Below, piece after piece: positions 11,701-21,643 of a stretch of DNA of 64,000 nt. Position 1 is the first letter of the stretch. Each line of letters starts with the position of its first letter. This DNA is from Hexactinellida sp. DTS-2022 (lineage: Eukaryota; Porifera; Hexactinellida). The position numbers and the translations under genes are program-made. The notes below the pieces were generated by a model. The model saw nothing but the letters and a program-made list of their open reading frames with translations. It ran no database searches and was not told the DNA's origin. The stretch is taken from the NCBI GenBank assembly GCA_028753945.1, contig JAPNXP010000001.1, positions 5,260,501 through 5,324,500 of the forward strand, written 5' to 3'.

Positions 11701-13489
11701 TTAGTTCACTTCATTTTAGAGATATTCATGTTAGAGTAGAATATAATAGCTGATGACTCACCATTTTTATATTGATTGTGGGTTATCACCCAACATCAAC
11801 TAATCCATTTTAAATATCGAATTAACAAAATTGTAAAAACACAATTTTTTAACGATGTGTTCATCACCTCAAGGTGTCAAGACCCACTTGTATAGGTGGC
11901 ACGTGCCATAATGACCAATTGATAAATTGAAAGTTTGTTTCTATCTTTTATCATCTCTGAGATTTATGATATTTAATTAATTAGTGTGAATAATTATAAA
12001 TATTATTTATAATATAACACCAATTTCAATGTCAACTTACAATTATTAAGTAAAATTATTTTGTCATAAATAATTAATTAATTAATTTGTCTATCAAATT
12101 TCAATTCCGCACACTCGATAACCCCTAATAAACATATTGGAAGCATCTATATAAGTCATATACTGACTGAATTAATTATAATTAATTACGTCAGTATATT
12201 AACAGTGCAATAATATTCTCGCACAATTAAATATAATCACATAATCTGTCGTTGTTATGAAATATATAATCTTAGTTTTCAATTGGAAAATAGAAGCCTA
12301 CTATATCTCACAAGTTGAATCATTATAATAATATCGAGTTGAAACAATAGAATTAGATGTAACACTTTCAATTGAACTGAAGTGTTAGTAAACAAAGGAA
12401 ACTTGCTACTCAATTGTGGCACAAACGAAACCCAATTTAAAAATTCGTGCACTGTGAAAAGGTGTAGAATTTAATTCTCTCTCGAATGCATTTAAATTAA
12501 TTATTCGCGCACTATTTATTGTTCTTTTTCTAACATTTAACAGGTGTAAAAATGTGTCCAAAAAAATGTGATAAAAAATCGTGACCCCAGGTGCACATCT
12601 CTAACCCATGAGACACCCTGTCCTGAAAATTTCAGTTCTTAGTTAATTATGCTCTGTTCTGTGGATGAGCTACGGATAAATAATAATAATAATAATAAAA
12701 TCCAAAATTGCAGCCTGTGCCGACGCATGCTCCTTTGGTGGCACTATATTTTGGTGGTGGTTTATTGATAGTGCCTCCAAAGGAACATGCTGTCGGCACA
12801 AACAGCAATTTTGGATTTTTTTTCGCCTAGTCATCATTAGTATGAAGGTGTTTAATTATTACAGAAAGGTGTTTCAGTAGGCAACGACCCTTAGAGTGGT
12901 GGAAGTTTCCATTTAGCTCACTTCATTTGAGAGATATTCAAGTTTCAGTAGAATATAATATGTGATGACTCAGCATTTTTAAAGTGCGTGTTGGGTATTC
13001 ACCCAACTCCAACCAACCCATGCGAATTATCTAATTCACAAAATTGTAAAAATACATTTTTTTGACGATGTCATCATCACCTCAAGGTGTCAAGACTCAC
13101 TTGTATAGGTGGTATGTGGCATATGGACCAATTGATAAATTGAAAGTTTGTTTCTATCTTGTATCATCTCTGAGATTAATGAAATTTAGCTAATTAGTAT
13201 AAATATTTAATTAATAAATTAATAATTTAACACCATTATTATGTACAGCAAAATAAATAAAGTTCAATTATTTGCACTTATTATTAATTTAAATCGAATT
13301 TCACTATCATATTTGAATTCAGCGCACTCGATAACCCCAATAATCCAATTGGAACCGTCTATAAGTTAAATACAAAAGGAATTAATTATAATAAATTACG
13401 TCAGTACATTAATTGTGCAAGAATATTCTCGCGAAATAAATATAATCACTTTATCTGTCGTTGTTGTCGAATGTAAAATCTTAAGAACA
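8716..13489 (+). repeat. Tandem repeat array, forward segment 1b
   Basis: Continuation of segment 1a. Module-1 hairpins lie at about 9442-9566, 10635-10761, 11495-11620 and 12696-12823, giving spacings of 1193 (B), 860 (A) and 1201 (B). Bodies end with a conserved ACCCCAGGTGCA motif, a C(T/G)GTGGA or CGTCTACGGA motif, and an AAT tract before the next hairpin. B bodies carry extra inverted repeats: TTGGGTCATCACCCAA, CACCTCAAGGTG, an AT-rich one bounded by ATACTGAC and GTCAGTAT, and AACACTT...AAGTGTT. The segment breaks off at the Gypsy remnant. Confidence 0.9.
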
Positions 13490-13643
13490 GTACTACTATA
13501 CTAGAACCTAAACAGAGTAATAACTATATATAATGTCATAGACGCTAGCTGGGTGGTCTGAGTAAACTAAGGAATCTAAACTAAAGATAACAACTTCGTT
13601 ACATCACTATCGCTTCTAAGTAAAGTTATTGTAGAGTTGGAAC
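13490..13643 (-). mobile_element. Probable 3' flank or LTR remnant of the Gypsy element
   Basis: This non-array sequence lies directly downstream (minus strand) of the pol stop codon, where the 3' untranslated part and LTR of a Gypsy element would sit. No second LTR copy is in the window, so the assignment rests on position only. Confidence 0.4.
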
Positions 13644-13863
13644 CTAGAACTCGTCTGAAAAATCTCCTTCCCAAGCCTCTTCTTGTCGCCATTTAGGCGG
13701 GTTTCGTTGTCTAGTGGACCGTCGGACCCCTGTTGCCCCTTGTAATTCGGTTACAGGGTCATCAGTAACCCCAAACATCTCGGTGTGCTCACATGCAGAT
13801 TCTGTTTCGCTGGACGAGTCTGGTTCCGAAAGGGCGGTATCCTGTGAAGACTGATCTCGTACG

Positions 13864-14174
13864 CAGGGGTTTATCTAGGATTTTCGTGGATGGCATCTTA
13901 TTATGGAGGTTTTCCGGCACCCTAGAGGTATTAGCCATAATACAAAATCAATATAATACAATGATGCAGCACTATTCTAAGGAGGTAAACTGCTACGGTG
14001 CACAAACTGTTGTTTATCCAATTATTTCTGGACCAGAAAATCGGGCCATACACCCGGCACCTAATTAAGTGCCAACCCGGCACCTAAATCAAATCTAAAA
14101 TCACGCACTTTTTGACCACAACTGATGCGTGGCCGGCACCTAAAAGTGCCGGCCAGGCACCAAATAAAACCCTG
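13864..14174. mobile_element. hAT-like MITE inside the Gypsy integrase tail
   Basis: The ends CAGGGGTTTATCTAGG and (complement) CAGGGTTTTATTTGG are flanked by CTCGTACG and CTCGTGCG, a 7/8-matching duplication. The interior contains GGCACCTAA/TTAGGTGCC-type short inverted repeats around 14050-14160. Confidence 0.8.
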
Positions 14175-14310
14175 CTCGTGCGTCAGCTATTTCGAGTTGC
14201 ATATCGGTGTTTTGTTGCGGACACTTTTTGCAGCGGTTTAAGTAAACTAGCTTCTCTTTTCCATTCCGGGTTCTGAGCTTAATGTTCGGACCTCTCCTTG
14301 ATAGCCAGAG

Positions 14311-14640
14311 TTGCCGTGGGTATGGGAATTCCCATGGGGATCCCCATACCCATGGGAATGGGATGGGAATGGGAATCAGATTTTCCCCTGTGGGGATCCC
14401 CATAGGAATCCTGTGGGAATTCCCATGGGATATTCGAATATGGTTTCATTAGGCCATCCTTAATTAATATAGGCTTTACTATTGATACGAATCTGCTTTA
14501 GTAATTAAATTGCTTTTATGTATACGTATGTATATTATACTCCCCTATGGGATTCCTTATGGGGATCCCCATGGGAATTCCCACAGGATTCCTATGGGAA
14601 TGGGATGGGAATGTGAATGGAAATTCCATTCCCACGGCAA
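14311..14640. mobile_element. GGGAATTCCCATGGG-rich palindromic MITE in the integrase module
   Basis: The ends TTGCCGTGGG and CCCACGGCAA enclose arms of repeated GGGAATTCCCAT, GGGGATCCCC and GGGAATGGGATGGGAATG motifs, which pair with each other across about 110 bases of AT-rich centre. It interrupts the GPY module just after LVLS. No clear target duplication was found. Confidence 0.7.
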
Positions 14641-14787
14641 CCGTATTGATAGCACGAGATATGGCCCTTCAAAGTGTGGGCTTAGCCCACTTCTCCTCCT
14701 CTGGTTCTTTACGTAGACCCAGTCACCTGTATGACAAATTGTGTCCTTCTTGCCTCTATCGTACTCTGTCTTCATTCTGGCGAGACT

Positions 14788-15145
14788 GTATATTTTGATC
14801 AGAAATGATGTAGAATTTTGATCAGAAATTTGATGTAGAACTTTGATCAGAAAAAATGAATTTTGATCAGAAATTCGATATGGAATTTTGATCAGAAAAT
14901 TCATGTAGAATTTTGATCAGAAGAGTAGAACTTTGATCAGAAATAAAGAATTTTGATCAGAATAGCTCATTTCTGATCAAATTTCTACCGACTCGCTAAT
15001 TTTGATCAGAAAGTAGAACTTTGATCAGTTAAGTAGAATAGAACTTTGATTAGATATTGAAGTAGAATTTGATCAGAAAAGTAGAATTTTGATCAGAAAA
15101 GTAGAATTTTGATCAGAGAACGTGGAACTTTGATCCGAAAAGATC
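14788..15145. repeat. TTTTGATCAGAAA minisatellite
   Basis: Degenerate tandem copies of about 15-22 bases built on GAATTTTGATCAGAAA, roughly twenty copies. The shared TGATCA core is itself palindromic. The array abuts the truncated end of the Gypsy fragment and may mark the deletion point. Confidence 0.85.
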
Positions 15146-15159
15146 ATTAGGAGATACAA

Positions 15160-15310
15160 TGGTAGATTTTCGACACCCGATAACCCCCAATTATTATCGC
15201 GTTTTTGAACAGTACAAATTATTCTAAGAAGGACGTAGAAGCTCAGAATTTCTAAATTCGAAAAATTTCAATTAGATATCAATATTTTAAAATCGGTTAT
15301 AATTATCGGT
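15160..15310 (+). repeat. Left half of a segment duplicated at 58780-59060
   Basis: It shares the order TTTTCGACA..CCGATAACCCC, TATCGCGTTTTTGAACA and ATATCAATA.TTTAAAAT with 58785-58920. The right half lies beyond the minisatellite at 15790-15930, so the minisatellite was inserted or expanded inside this copy. Confidence 0.6.
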
Positions 15311-15790
15311 CTAACAAATTTGATTAAAAGTCTACCAAAATTCGTTATACCTCTAACAAAATTTGTGAAATGTCTAACATATTTTCCATTACCAAAATTA
15401 CTAATAAGTCTAACAAAATCACTGAAAAGTCTAACAAAATTACTGAAAAGTCTAACAAAATCATTGAAAAGTCTAACTAAATTACTGAAAAGTCTGACAA
15501 AATTACTGAAAATACTTTTCATTAATTATAGGATTAGGTTAATTAAAGCAGTTAGCTGTATCAGTAATTTTGTACTTTTCATTAATTTTGTTAGACTTTC
15601 CATTAATTTTGTTAGACATTTCACTAATTTTGTCAGACTTTCTACTAATTTTGTTAGACCCCTCATTGGTTTTGCTAAACTTTCTAGTCATTTTGGTAAT
15701 GGCTAATCTGTTAGACATTTCACAACTTTTGTTAGAGGTATAACGAATTTTGTTAGAATTTTAGCTAAATTTGTTAGACCGATAATTAGA
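15311..15790. repeat. Inverted TCTAACAAAATTACTGAAAA minisatellite
   Basis: The left half holds tandem 19-22-base copies of AGTCTAACAAAATTACTGAA; after about 15545 the same unit continues in inverse orientation (TTTTGTTAGACTTTC). The outermost irregular copies also pair (GGTCTAACAAATTTGAT with AATTTGTTAGACC). The whole is a roughly 480-bp foldback made of a minisatellite. Open frames across it on both strands are by-products of the stop-poor repeat. Confidence 0.85.
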
Positions 15791-15935
15791 GTAAATACAT
15801 ACTAGTCATTCTAAGTTCTAGCTATTTACTCTATTTGGCGCAAGTTCTATTATAGTGAAGTTTAACTCTACTACATTAATAGTACAAGTACATATGCCAC
15901 ACAGAATTTGCGATTTCGATTTAATTCTTTTTACT
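15791..15935 (+). repeat. Right half of the segment duplicated at 58780-59060
   Basis: It shares GCTATTTACTCTATTTG.CGCAAGT, TTTAACTCTACT, ATGCCACACA and GATTTAATTCTTTT with 58945-59045. In both places reverse-orientation array material starting with module-2 palindromes follows, so flank and array edge were duplicated together. Confidence 0.65.
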
Positions 15936-16640
15936 GTGCCGACTATAGTATAGTATAGTGGCCCAGTATTGGAATCACTGCCTTGGTATATTATTACTGT
16001 GCCGACTATACTATAGTATAGTGGCCCAGTATTGGTCTTAGTGCTTTGGTTATTATTATTATTACTGTGCCGACTATACTACAGTATAGTGGCCCAGTTA
16101 TAATCTTACTGCCTTGGTTAGTTATTACTGTGCGGACTATACTATAGTATAGTGGCCCAGTATTGGTCTTAGTGCTTTGGTATATTATTATTATTACTGT
16201 GCCGACTATACTACAGTATAGTGGCCCAGTTATAATCTTACTGCCTTGGTTAGTTACTACTGTGCGGACTATACTATAGTATAGTGGCCCAGTATTGGTC
16301 TTAGTGCTTTGGTATATTATTATTATTACTGTGCCGACTATACTATAGTATAGTGGCCCAGTATTGGTCTTAGTGCTTTGGTTAGTTATTATTATTACTG
16401 TGCCGACTATAAGTATTAGAATCACTGCCTTTATTTTTATTTTTTACTGTGCCGACTATACTATAGTATAGTGGCCCAGTATTGGAATCACTGCCTTTAT
16501 TACTGTGCCGACTATACTATAGTATAGTGGCCCAGAATTGGAATCACTGCCTTTATTATTTTTATTATTATTTTTACTGTGCCGACTATACTATAGTATA
16601 GTGGCCCAGTATTGAAATCACTGCCTTTATTATTTATATT
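15936..16640 (-). repeat. Module-2 palindrome mini-array (about 11 copies)
   Basis: The unit is the 35-base imperfect palindrome starting ACTGTGCCGACTATAC and ending GTATAGTGGCCCAGT, followed by one of three linkers and then (ATT)n. Linkers: alpha ATTGGAATCACTGCC, beta ATTGGTCTTAGTGCTTTGG, gamma T(T/A)(C/T)TAATCTTACTGCCTTGG. Beta and gamma alternate through 16030-16320. One copy near 16395 has lost part of its core. Period about 50-72 bases. It occupies the slot where a module-1 hairpin would otherwise sit. Confidence 0.9.
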
Positions 16641-17180
16641 TATATTTTTTCTCCGTAGACGGTGCCCTGGCCAGAGCTTTATAGTTGATGGGCTGAAACT
16701 TGGCATGTAGGTGGGTATGGACCGTCTAATTTGCACCTGGGGTTACGATTTTTTATTAACACATTTTGGACACATTTTTAACACCTTACAAAATTTGTCT
16801 GGTCCATAACTCAAAAAATGTTTACTAAACCCCAAATTTTATTTCATATTTGGATTCACCATAAAATTCTGCGTCTGATGGGAGAAGAAAACTTTCGATA
16901 AAGAGTTTTATTTCTGCCATAAATGGGAGTTGAAATTTCTTTGTTTACTAACACTTCAGTTCAATTGAAAGTGTTAAATCTAATTCTATTGTTTCAACTC
17001 GTTATTATTATATTGATTCAACTTGTGAGATCGAGTAGGCTTCTATTTTCCAATTGAAAAAAAAGATTATATATTTCACAACAACGACAGATTATGTGAT
17101 TATATTTACTTCTGCGAGAATATTATTGCACTGTTAATATACTGACGTAATTAATTATAATTAATTCAGTCAATATATGA
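16641..17180 (-). repeat. Tandem repeat array, reverse segment 2a
   Basis: Reverse-orientation unit starting at its 3' end (CTCCGTAGACGGTGCCCTGG, then TTGCACCTGGGGTTACGATT). It joins an A-type tail to B-type sequence (GACAGATTATGTGATTATAT) and runs into the foldback insertion at TCAATATATGA. Confidence 0.85.
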
Positions 17181-18058
17181 TGGATGTGAAGTTAGCAGCA
17201 AGTCCAGCAGCAAAAAGTGAGCACGATGCATCTGGTTATAACTCCACTCTACCATAGGCTGTGGGGCTAAAATTAATACCACAGCTCTATCCCCGATGTA
17301 GGTTTATGAAATTTCAATTTTTAGTCTCTAACACCCAAAACCACTTGACAGTGACAGTGCAAAAATTACCCTTTTTCACTAGATAACCCACATCCAATTT
17401 GAGTGAGCACGATACACCTGGTTATAACTCCACTATACCATTGCTTGGCGGGCTGAAATTTATACCACAGCTTTATCCCCGATGTAGGTTTACGCTATTT
17501 CAATTTTTAGCCTCTAACATCCAAAACCACTTGACAGTGACAATGCAAAAATGACCCATTTTCACTAGATAATTATCCCACATCCAAATTGAGTGAGCAC
17601 GATGCATCTGGTTATAACTCCACTCTACTATAGGCTGGCGGGCTGAAATTGATGCCACAGCTCTATTCCCGATGTAGGTTTATACTATTTCAAAAAACAT
17701 GTATCAATTTTCATCCCATAATGACTAATCATATTTACGAGTGTGAAGTTGGCGCAGTATTCAACTGAGCACAGATCAAATCCAAATTTGAGGCCCTTCC
17801 CACAGTTGGATTTGGCCAAAAATTACACCCCTTAAAGGGGAGATACGGACATTTTTGATTCTGGATAAAAATCTTATAATTTTTATTTTTTGTATTTATT
17901 TAAAAAAATTATGTCTGAGCACTAAAAAAAATTATTTTTGACAACAATTTTTCGAAAATGAAGTTAAAACTTTGCAAACTTTGCATACATGTTTGTGAGT
18001 AAGGGACGTTTCTTATTTCAAAATATTTCAAAAAAATATCAATATTCCTATGAGATAG
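17181..18058 (+). repeat. Left arm of the MULE-like foldback element
   Basis: Complement of 20229-21485. It carries about two to three copies of the roughly 190-base subrepeat (GAGTGAGCACGATGCAT, GATGTAGGTTTA, CCACTTGACAGTGACA motifs). The inner boundary is at CCTATGAGATA. Confidence 0.85.
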
Positions 18059-18423
18059 AGCTTGGCAAAGTTTAACATCTATTTACTTCAGATTATATAT
18101 TTCTATATTGATCGAGTGAACAAGCACATGTGCTAAAGTATTCATCTATTTGGTAATAATTCGATAATGATTTATTATAGTTTAGCGTTTCCAATTTGTC
18201 TTTGCCATAGTCAATTATATACAGCCTAGTTCTCGTATTTTCTGCTCAACATTTATACTGCATTCAAAACTCTAAATTATTATTATTTTTAAAAATACTA
18301 TTTCATACAAAGACAACTGATGTATTAATAATACACAATACCTCACAGACAATACCTAATACAGAATAACTTTTGTATGTAAGATGAGGGAGAGCAATGG
18401 CATATAATAAGTTAAGATATATT

Positions 18424-20214
18424 CTAGGATTTGTGGGTAATAACATAATTTTTGTTAGATGTCAATTGTTTTAGTTTTAAAACTTTAGCACAGATTTCAC
18501 TGTAGATCCCCTCAAAATGTCTCCCAAAAGGGGAAGTTTTTATATAGGTATCCTTTTCAAAATTTTCAGGGTTATCGTCTTTAACTATACTTTCTAAATC
18601 TAACAAACTCTTAGTAACTGGGGGTAACATTGATTCAGTTGTCATTAAAACACACAGGGATGCAAAAACAATATTTATTTCGTCGATGTTTGAATTTGTT
18701 TTGTACCATAGTACCGCATGCATGTAGCACTAACTGTTTGAGTCGTTTATCAATTTTATAATTCTTAGCTAATTTGTAACTAATACTTGGATTATGTGTG
18801 TCGAAGGAGATGCAATACAGTTGGTAAATTTAAAATTTGCATTGGTTTTACAGTTTACAATTTCCCAGCATTTAGATAAATATATATGGATATACTTTGT
18901 TTATTGAATGCTAAACATGTACTATGCATTAATGGTTAACTATAGTCCATTTCAACTTGGTCAATATTTATATCTTATGGAGAATTAGCTTACTAGTTAA
19001 AATCCATTTATTTAAAAAAGGAGTTATTTCGGAGAATCCCTGGGCACTACTTATCATTTCTGCAACAGGTACAGGGCTCGTGCAAAATTCAGGGTGCTGT
19101 AAAGTAAGAGCATAATAGTATATCGATTTTGCACATATTGATGGCACTTTAATAATAGAACTCGTGGCGTCGATATTCAGTACAATATTTTTATTTTTTA
19201 AGAATTTAAAAACTTCTATCTGTTTTAAGGTATATACATTAATAATAAATGGATCTTGTACCATATATTTAATGTAACCGGTATTTGATCGTCAGGTAAC
19301 TCTAAACGGAAAAGTATTTCAGTTTCCAAAATATCTATTATATCGTCATTGGAGACCTATCTATAGAGTTCATGTCTGATTTAATTCTTCACAAAGTTTG
19401 TCGGGATTTTAGATTAGAGAAATTACCCCTTTTGAATGCCTCGATATTCTTTTCCAATATAATTGTCTATTAAAAATATTACTTGCTGAAATATTAATTA
19501 ATTGTTACCCCATTTTTTTCCTTTCACATGCATTAATGTGACGTGCATGAGTAGTTTTATTATTTGCATGTTCTAACGAAATATCACCATTGGAATGATA
19601 GCCGATAGCTAAGCATTATAATCTATTGAATTAAAATCATTCTCAATTGAAAAAGTTACAGAAAAACAATTAGAGAATTTACATACTGCCCAAGTTTGGA
19701 AAAACGAGGATTTAAATTTCCTACTATCACATTTTTTTGAACCAATAATGTTTAAACTTTAAAACACAAATTGAATTTATTTCTGAAAAACTTTTAGCAA
19801 TTAGACTAGTCCATTCTATATTCAATCGATATTTACCATCATCATCTATGTAACTATGCTATTTAACTCTTCTCTATCTATATAAAACTCGCCGAAACAA
19901 TTTCTACTATAAAATAATTTTGTATCTTTTTCAAATGCATTAATAATTGGAAAATCAACATTTTCAGGTTTACTAAAAATAAAGCCAAGCATGTTTTCTA
20001 AATTATTCGAATTTTTTAATGGATCATTAAGTGCAAAAACAATTGTAATCAATATATATATTTTTGAAATACAAACGTCTCCTCCATTGAATGACACTAT
20101 TTTTGTCCCGTTCCAACAATGAGAAGTGTCTAAAATTATAACTTGAAGCATGCTCAGTTGAAAATGTATTATAAGGGTACTGAGTCTACTGACGTGATCA
20201 ATGAATAAGTGCAA
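18424..20214 (-). pseudogene. Decayed MULE-type transposase
   Basis: Three minus-strand open pieces (20214-19846, 19264-18968, 18723-18424) in different frames lie in the unique centre of the foldback element. The middle piece has VLNIDATSSIIKVP, then YYYALTL, then PVAEMISSAQGF. A D-A-T-(G/S) strand followed by an aromatic-rich strand and a P..EM(I/V)SS motif is the pattern of MULE-superfamily transposases around the first catalytic Asp. No continuous frame remains and the other catalytic residues cannot be placed with confidence. The family call is moderately sure; loss of function is clear. Confidence 0.6.
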
Positions 20215-20228
20215 AATTATTTCAATTG

Positions 20229-21485
20229 TATCTCATAGGAATATTGATATTTTTTTGAAATATTTTGAAATAAGAAACGTCCCTTACTCACAAACATGTA
20301 TGCAAAGTTTGCAAAGTTTTAACTTCATTTTCGAAAAATTGTTGTCAAAAATAATTTTTTTTAGTGCTCAGACATAATTTTTTTAAATAAATACAAAAAA
20401 TAAAAATTATAAGATTTTTATCCAGAATCAAAAATGTCCGTATCTCCCCTTTAAGGGGTGTAATTTTTGGCCAAATCCAACTGTGGGAAGGGCCTCAAAT
20501 TTGGATTTGATCTGTGCTCAGTTGAATACTGCGCCAACTTCACACTCGTAAATATGATTAGTCATTATGGGATGAAAATTGATACATGTTTTTTGAAATA
20601 GTATAAACCTACATCGGGGATAGAGCTGTGGTATAAATTTCAGCCCGCCAAGCAATGGTATAGTGTAGTTATAACCAGATGCATCGTGCTCACTCAATTT
20701 GGATGTGGGATAATTATCTAGTGAAAATGGGTCATTTTTGCACTGTCACTGTCAAGTGGTTTTGGATGTTAGAGACTAAAAATTGAAATAGCGTAAACCT
20801 ACATCGGGGATAGAGCTGTGGTATAAATTTCAGCCCGCCAAGCAATGGTATAGTGTAGTTATAACCAGATGCATCGTGCTCACTCAATTTGGATGTGGGA
20901 TAATTATCTAGTGAAAATGGGTCATTTTTGCACTGTCACTGTCAAGTGGTTTTGGATGTTAGAGACTAAAAATTGAAATAGCGTAAACCTACATCGGGGA
21001 TAGAGCTGTGGTATAAATTTCAGCCCGCCAAGCAATGGTATAGTGTAGTTATAACCAGATGCATCGTGCTCACTCAATTTGGATGTGGGATAATTATCTA
21101 GTGAAAATGGGTCATTTTTGCACTGTCACTGTCAAGTGGTTTTGGATGTTAGAGACTAAAAATTGAAATAGCGTAAACCTACATCGGGGATAGAGCTGTG
21201 GTATAAATTTCAGCCCGCCAAGCAATGGTATAGTGGAGTTATAACCAGGTGTATCGTGCTCACTCAAATTGGATGTGGGTTATCTAGTGAAAAAGGGTAA
21301 TTTTTGCACTGTCACTGTCAAGTGGTTTTGGGTGTTAGAGACTAAAAATTGAAATTTCATAAACCTACATCGAGGATAGAGCTGTGGTATTAATTTTAGC
21401 CCCACAGCCTATGGTAGAGTGGAGTTATAACCAGATGCATCGTGCTCACTTTTTGCTGCTGGACTTGCTGCTAACTTCACATCCA
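20229..21485 (-). repeat. Right arm with 190-bp tandem subrepeats
   Basis: The TTTTGGATGTTAGAGACTAA landmark recurs at 20760, 20950 and 21140, exactly 190 bases apart, with a diverged copy about 186 bases further. The three inner copies read as identical, which implies very recent expansion compared with the left arm. Confidence 0.85.
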
Positions 21486-21643
21486 TCAATATATGACTTA
21501 TATAGATGCTCCCAAGTTGTTTATTAGGGGTTATCGAGTGTGCGGAATTGAAATTTAATGGCCAATTTTATTAATTTATTATTTATGACAAAATAGTTAA
21601 ACTTAATAAATATAAGTTGACATTGAAATTGGTGTTAAATTAT
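21486..21643 (-). repeat. Tandem repeat array, reverse segment 2b
   Basis: Continuation of the reverse unit interrupted by the foldback element (CTTATATAGATGCTCCCAA to GGTGTTAAATTAT). It stops in mid-unit at a module-1 hairpin, and orientation changes there. Confidence 0.85.

Larger units (their letters stand above)
13644..14795 (-). pseudogene. Gypsy-type integrase C-terminal fragment, split by two MITEs
   Basis: Read on the minus strand, three coding islands continue one another. About 14795-14641 encodes the start of a Gypsy GPY/F module (HTGDWVYVKN, then HFEGPYLVLS). About 14310-14175 continues with SRRGPNIKLRTRNGKEKLVY and LNRCKK. 13863-13644 gives an acidic Ser/Glu-rich tail with RRSTRQRNPPKW and a stop, the usual C-terminal end of Gypsy pol. 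The breaks coincide exactly with two MITE insertions. Across the 13864-14174 insertion the frame is preserved if one target copy is removed. The integrase core, RT and gag are absent because the upstream part is replaced by a minisatellite at 14788, so this is a dead 3' remnant. Confidence 0.85.
17181..21485. mobile_element. 4.3-kb MULE/FB-like foldback transposon, 11-bp target duplication
   Basis: The element begins TGGATGTGAAGTTAGCAGCA and ends with the inverse. TCAATATATGA flanks both sides (17170-17180, 21486-21496), and the array's undisturbed units show nearly the same site (TCAGTATATGA), so the boundaries are well fixed. Arms are unequal: about 880 bases left and 1257 right, because a 190-base subrepeat is expanded in the right arm. 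Long TIRs with internal tandem subrepeats, a 9-11-bp duplication and a DAT(S/G)-type transposase remnant all fit foldback elements of the MULE superfamily (FB/NOF group). Confidence 0.85.

Noticed and set aside
175-13489. Array units as tRNA-derived SINEs
   Set aside because: No A/B box or tRNA-like head was found, and unit lengths of 0.85-1.4 kb in head-to-tail tandem do not fit SINEs.
14557-14904. One continuous 115-residue protein
   Set aside because: Only the middle part is Gypsy integrase; the N-terminal part is translated TGATCAGAA minisatellite and the C-terminal part is translated MITE.
15320-15706. 128-residue open frame and its antisense partner at 15268-15522
   Set aside because: Both are translations of the TCTAACAAAATTACTGAAAA minisatellite and its inverse.
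16006-16425. 139-residue open frame on the minus strand
   Set aside because: Repetitive translation of the palindrome mini-array (period about 60 bases); no protein-level signal.
15936-16640. CRISPR-like pattern of a constant palindrome with variable linkers
   Set aside because: There are only three linker sequences, separated by an ATT microsatellite, in a eukaryotic transposon-rich context, and no cas genes are present.
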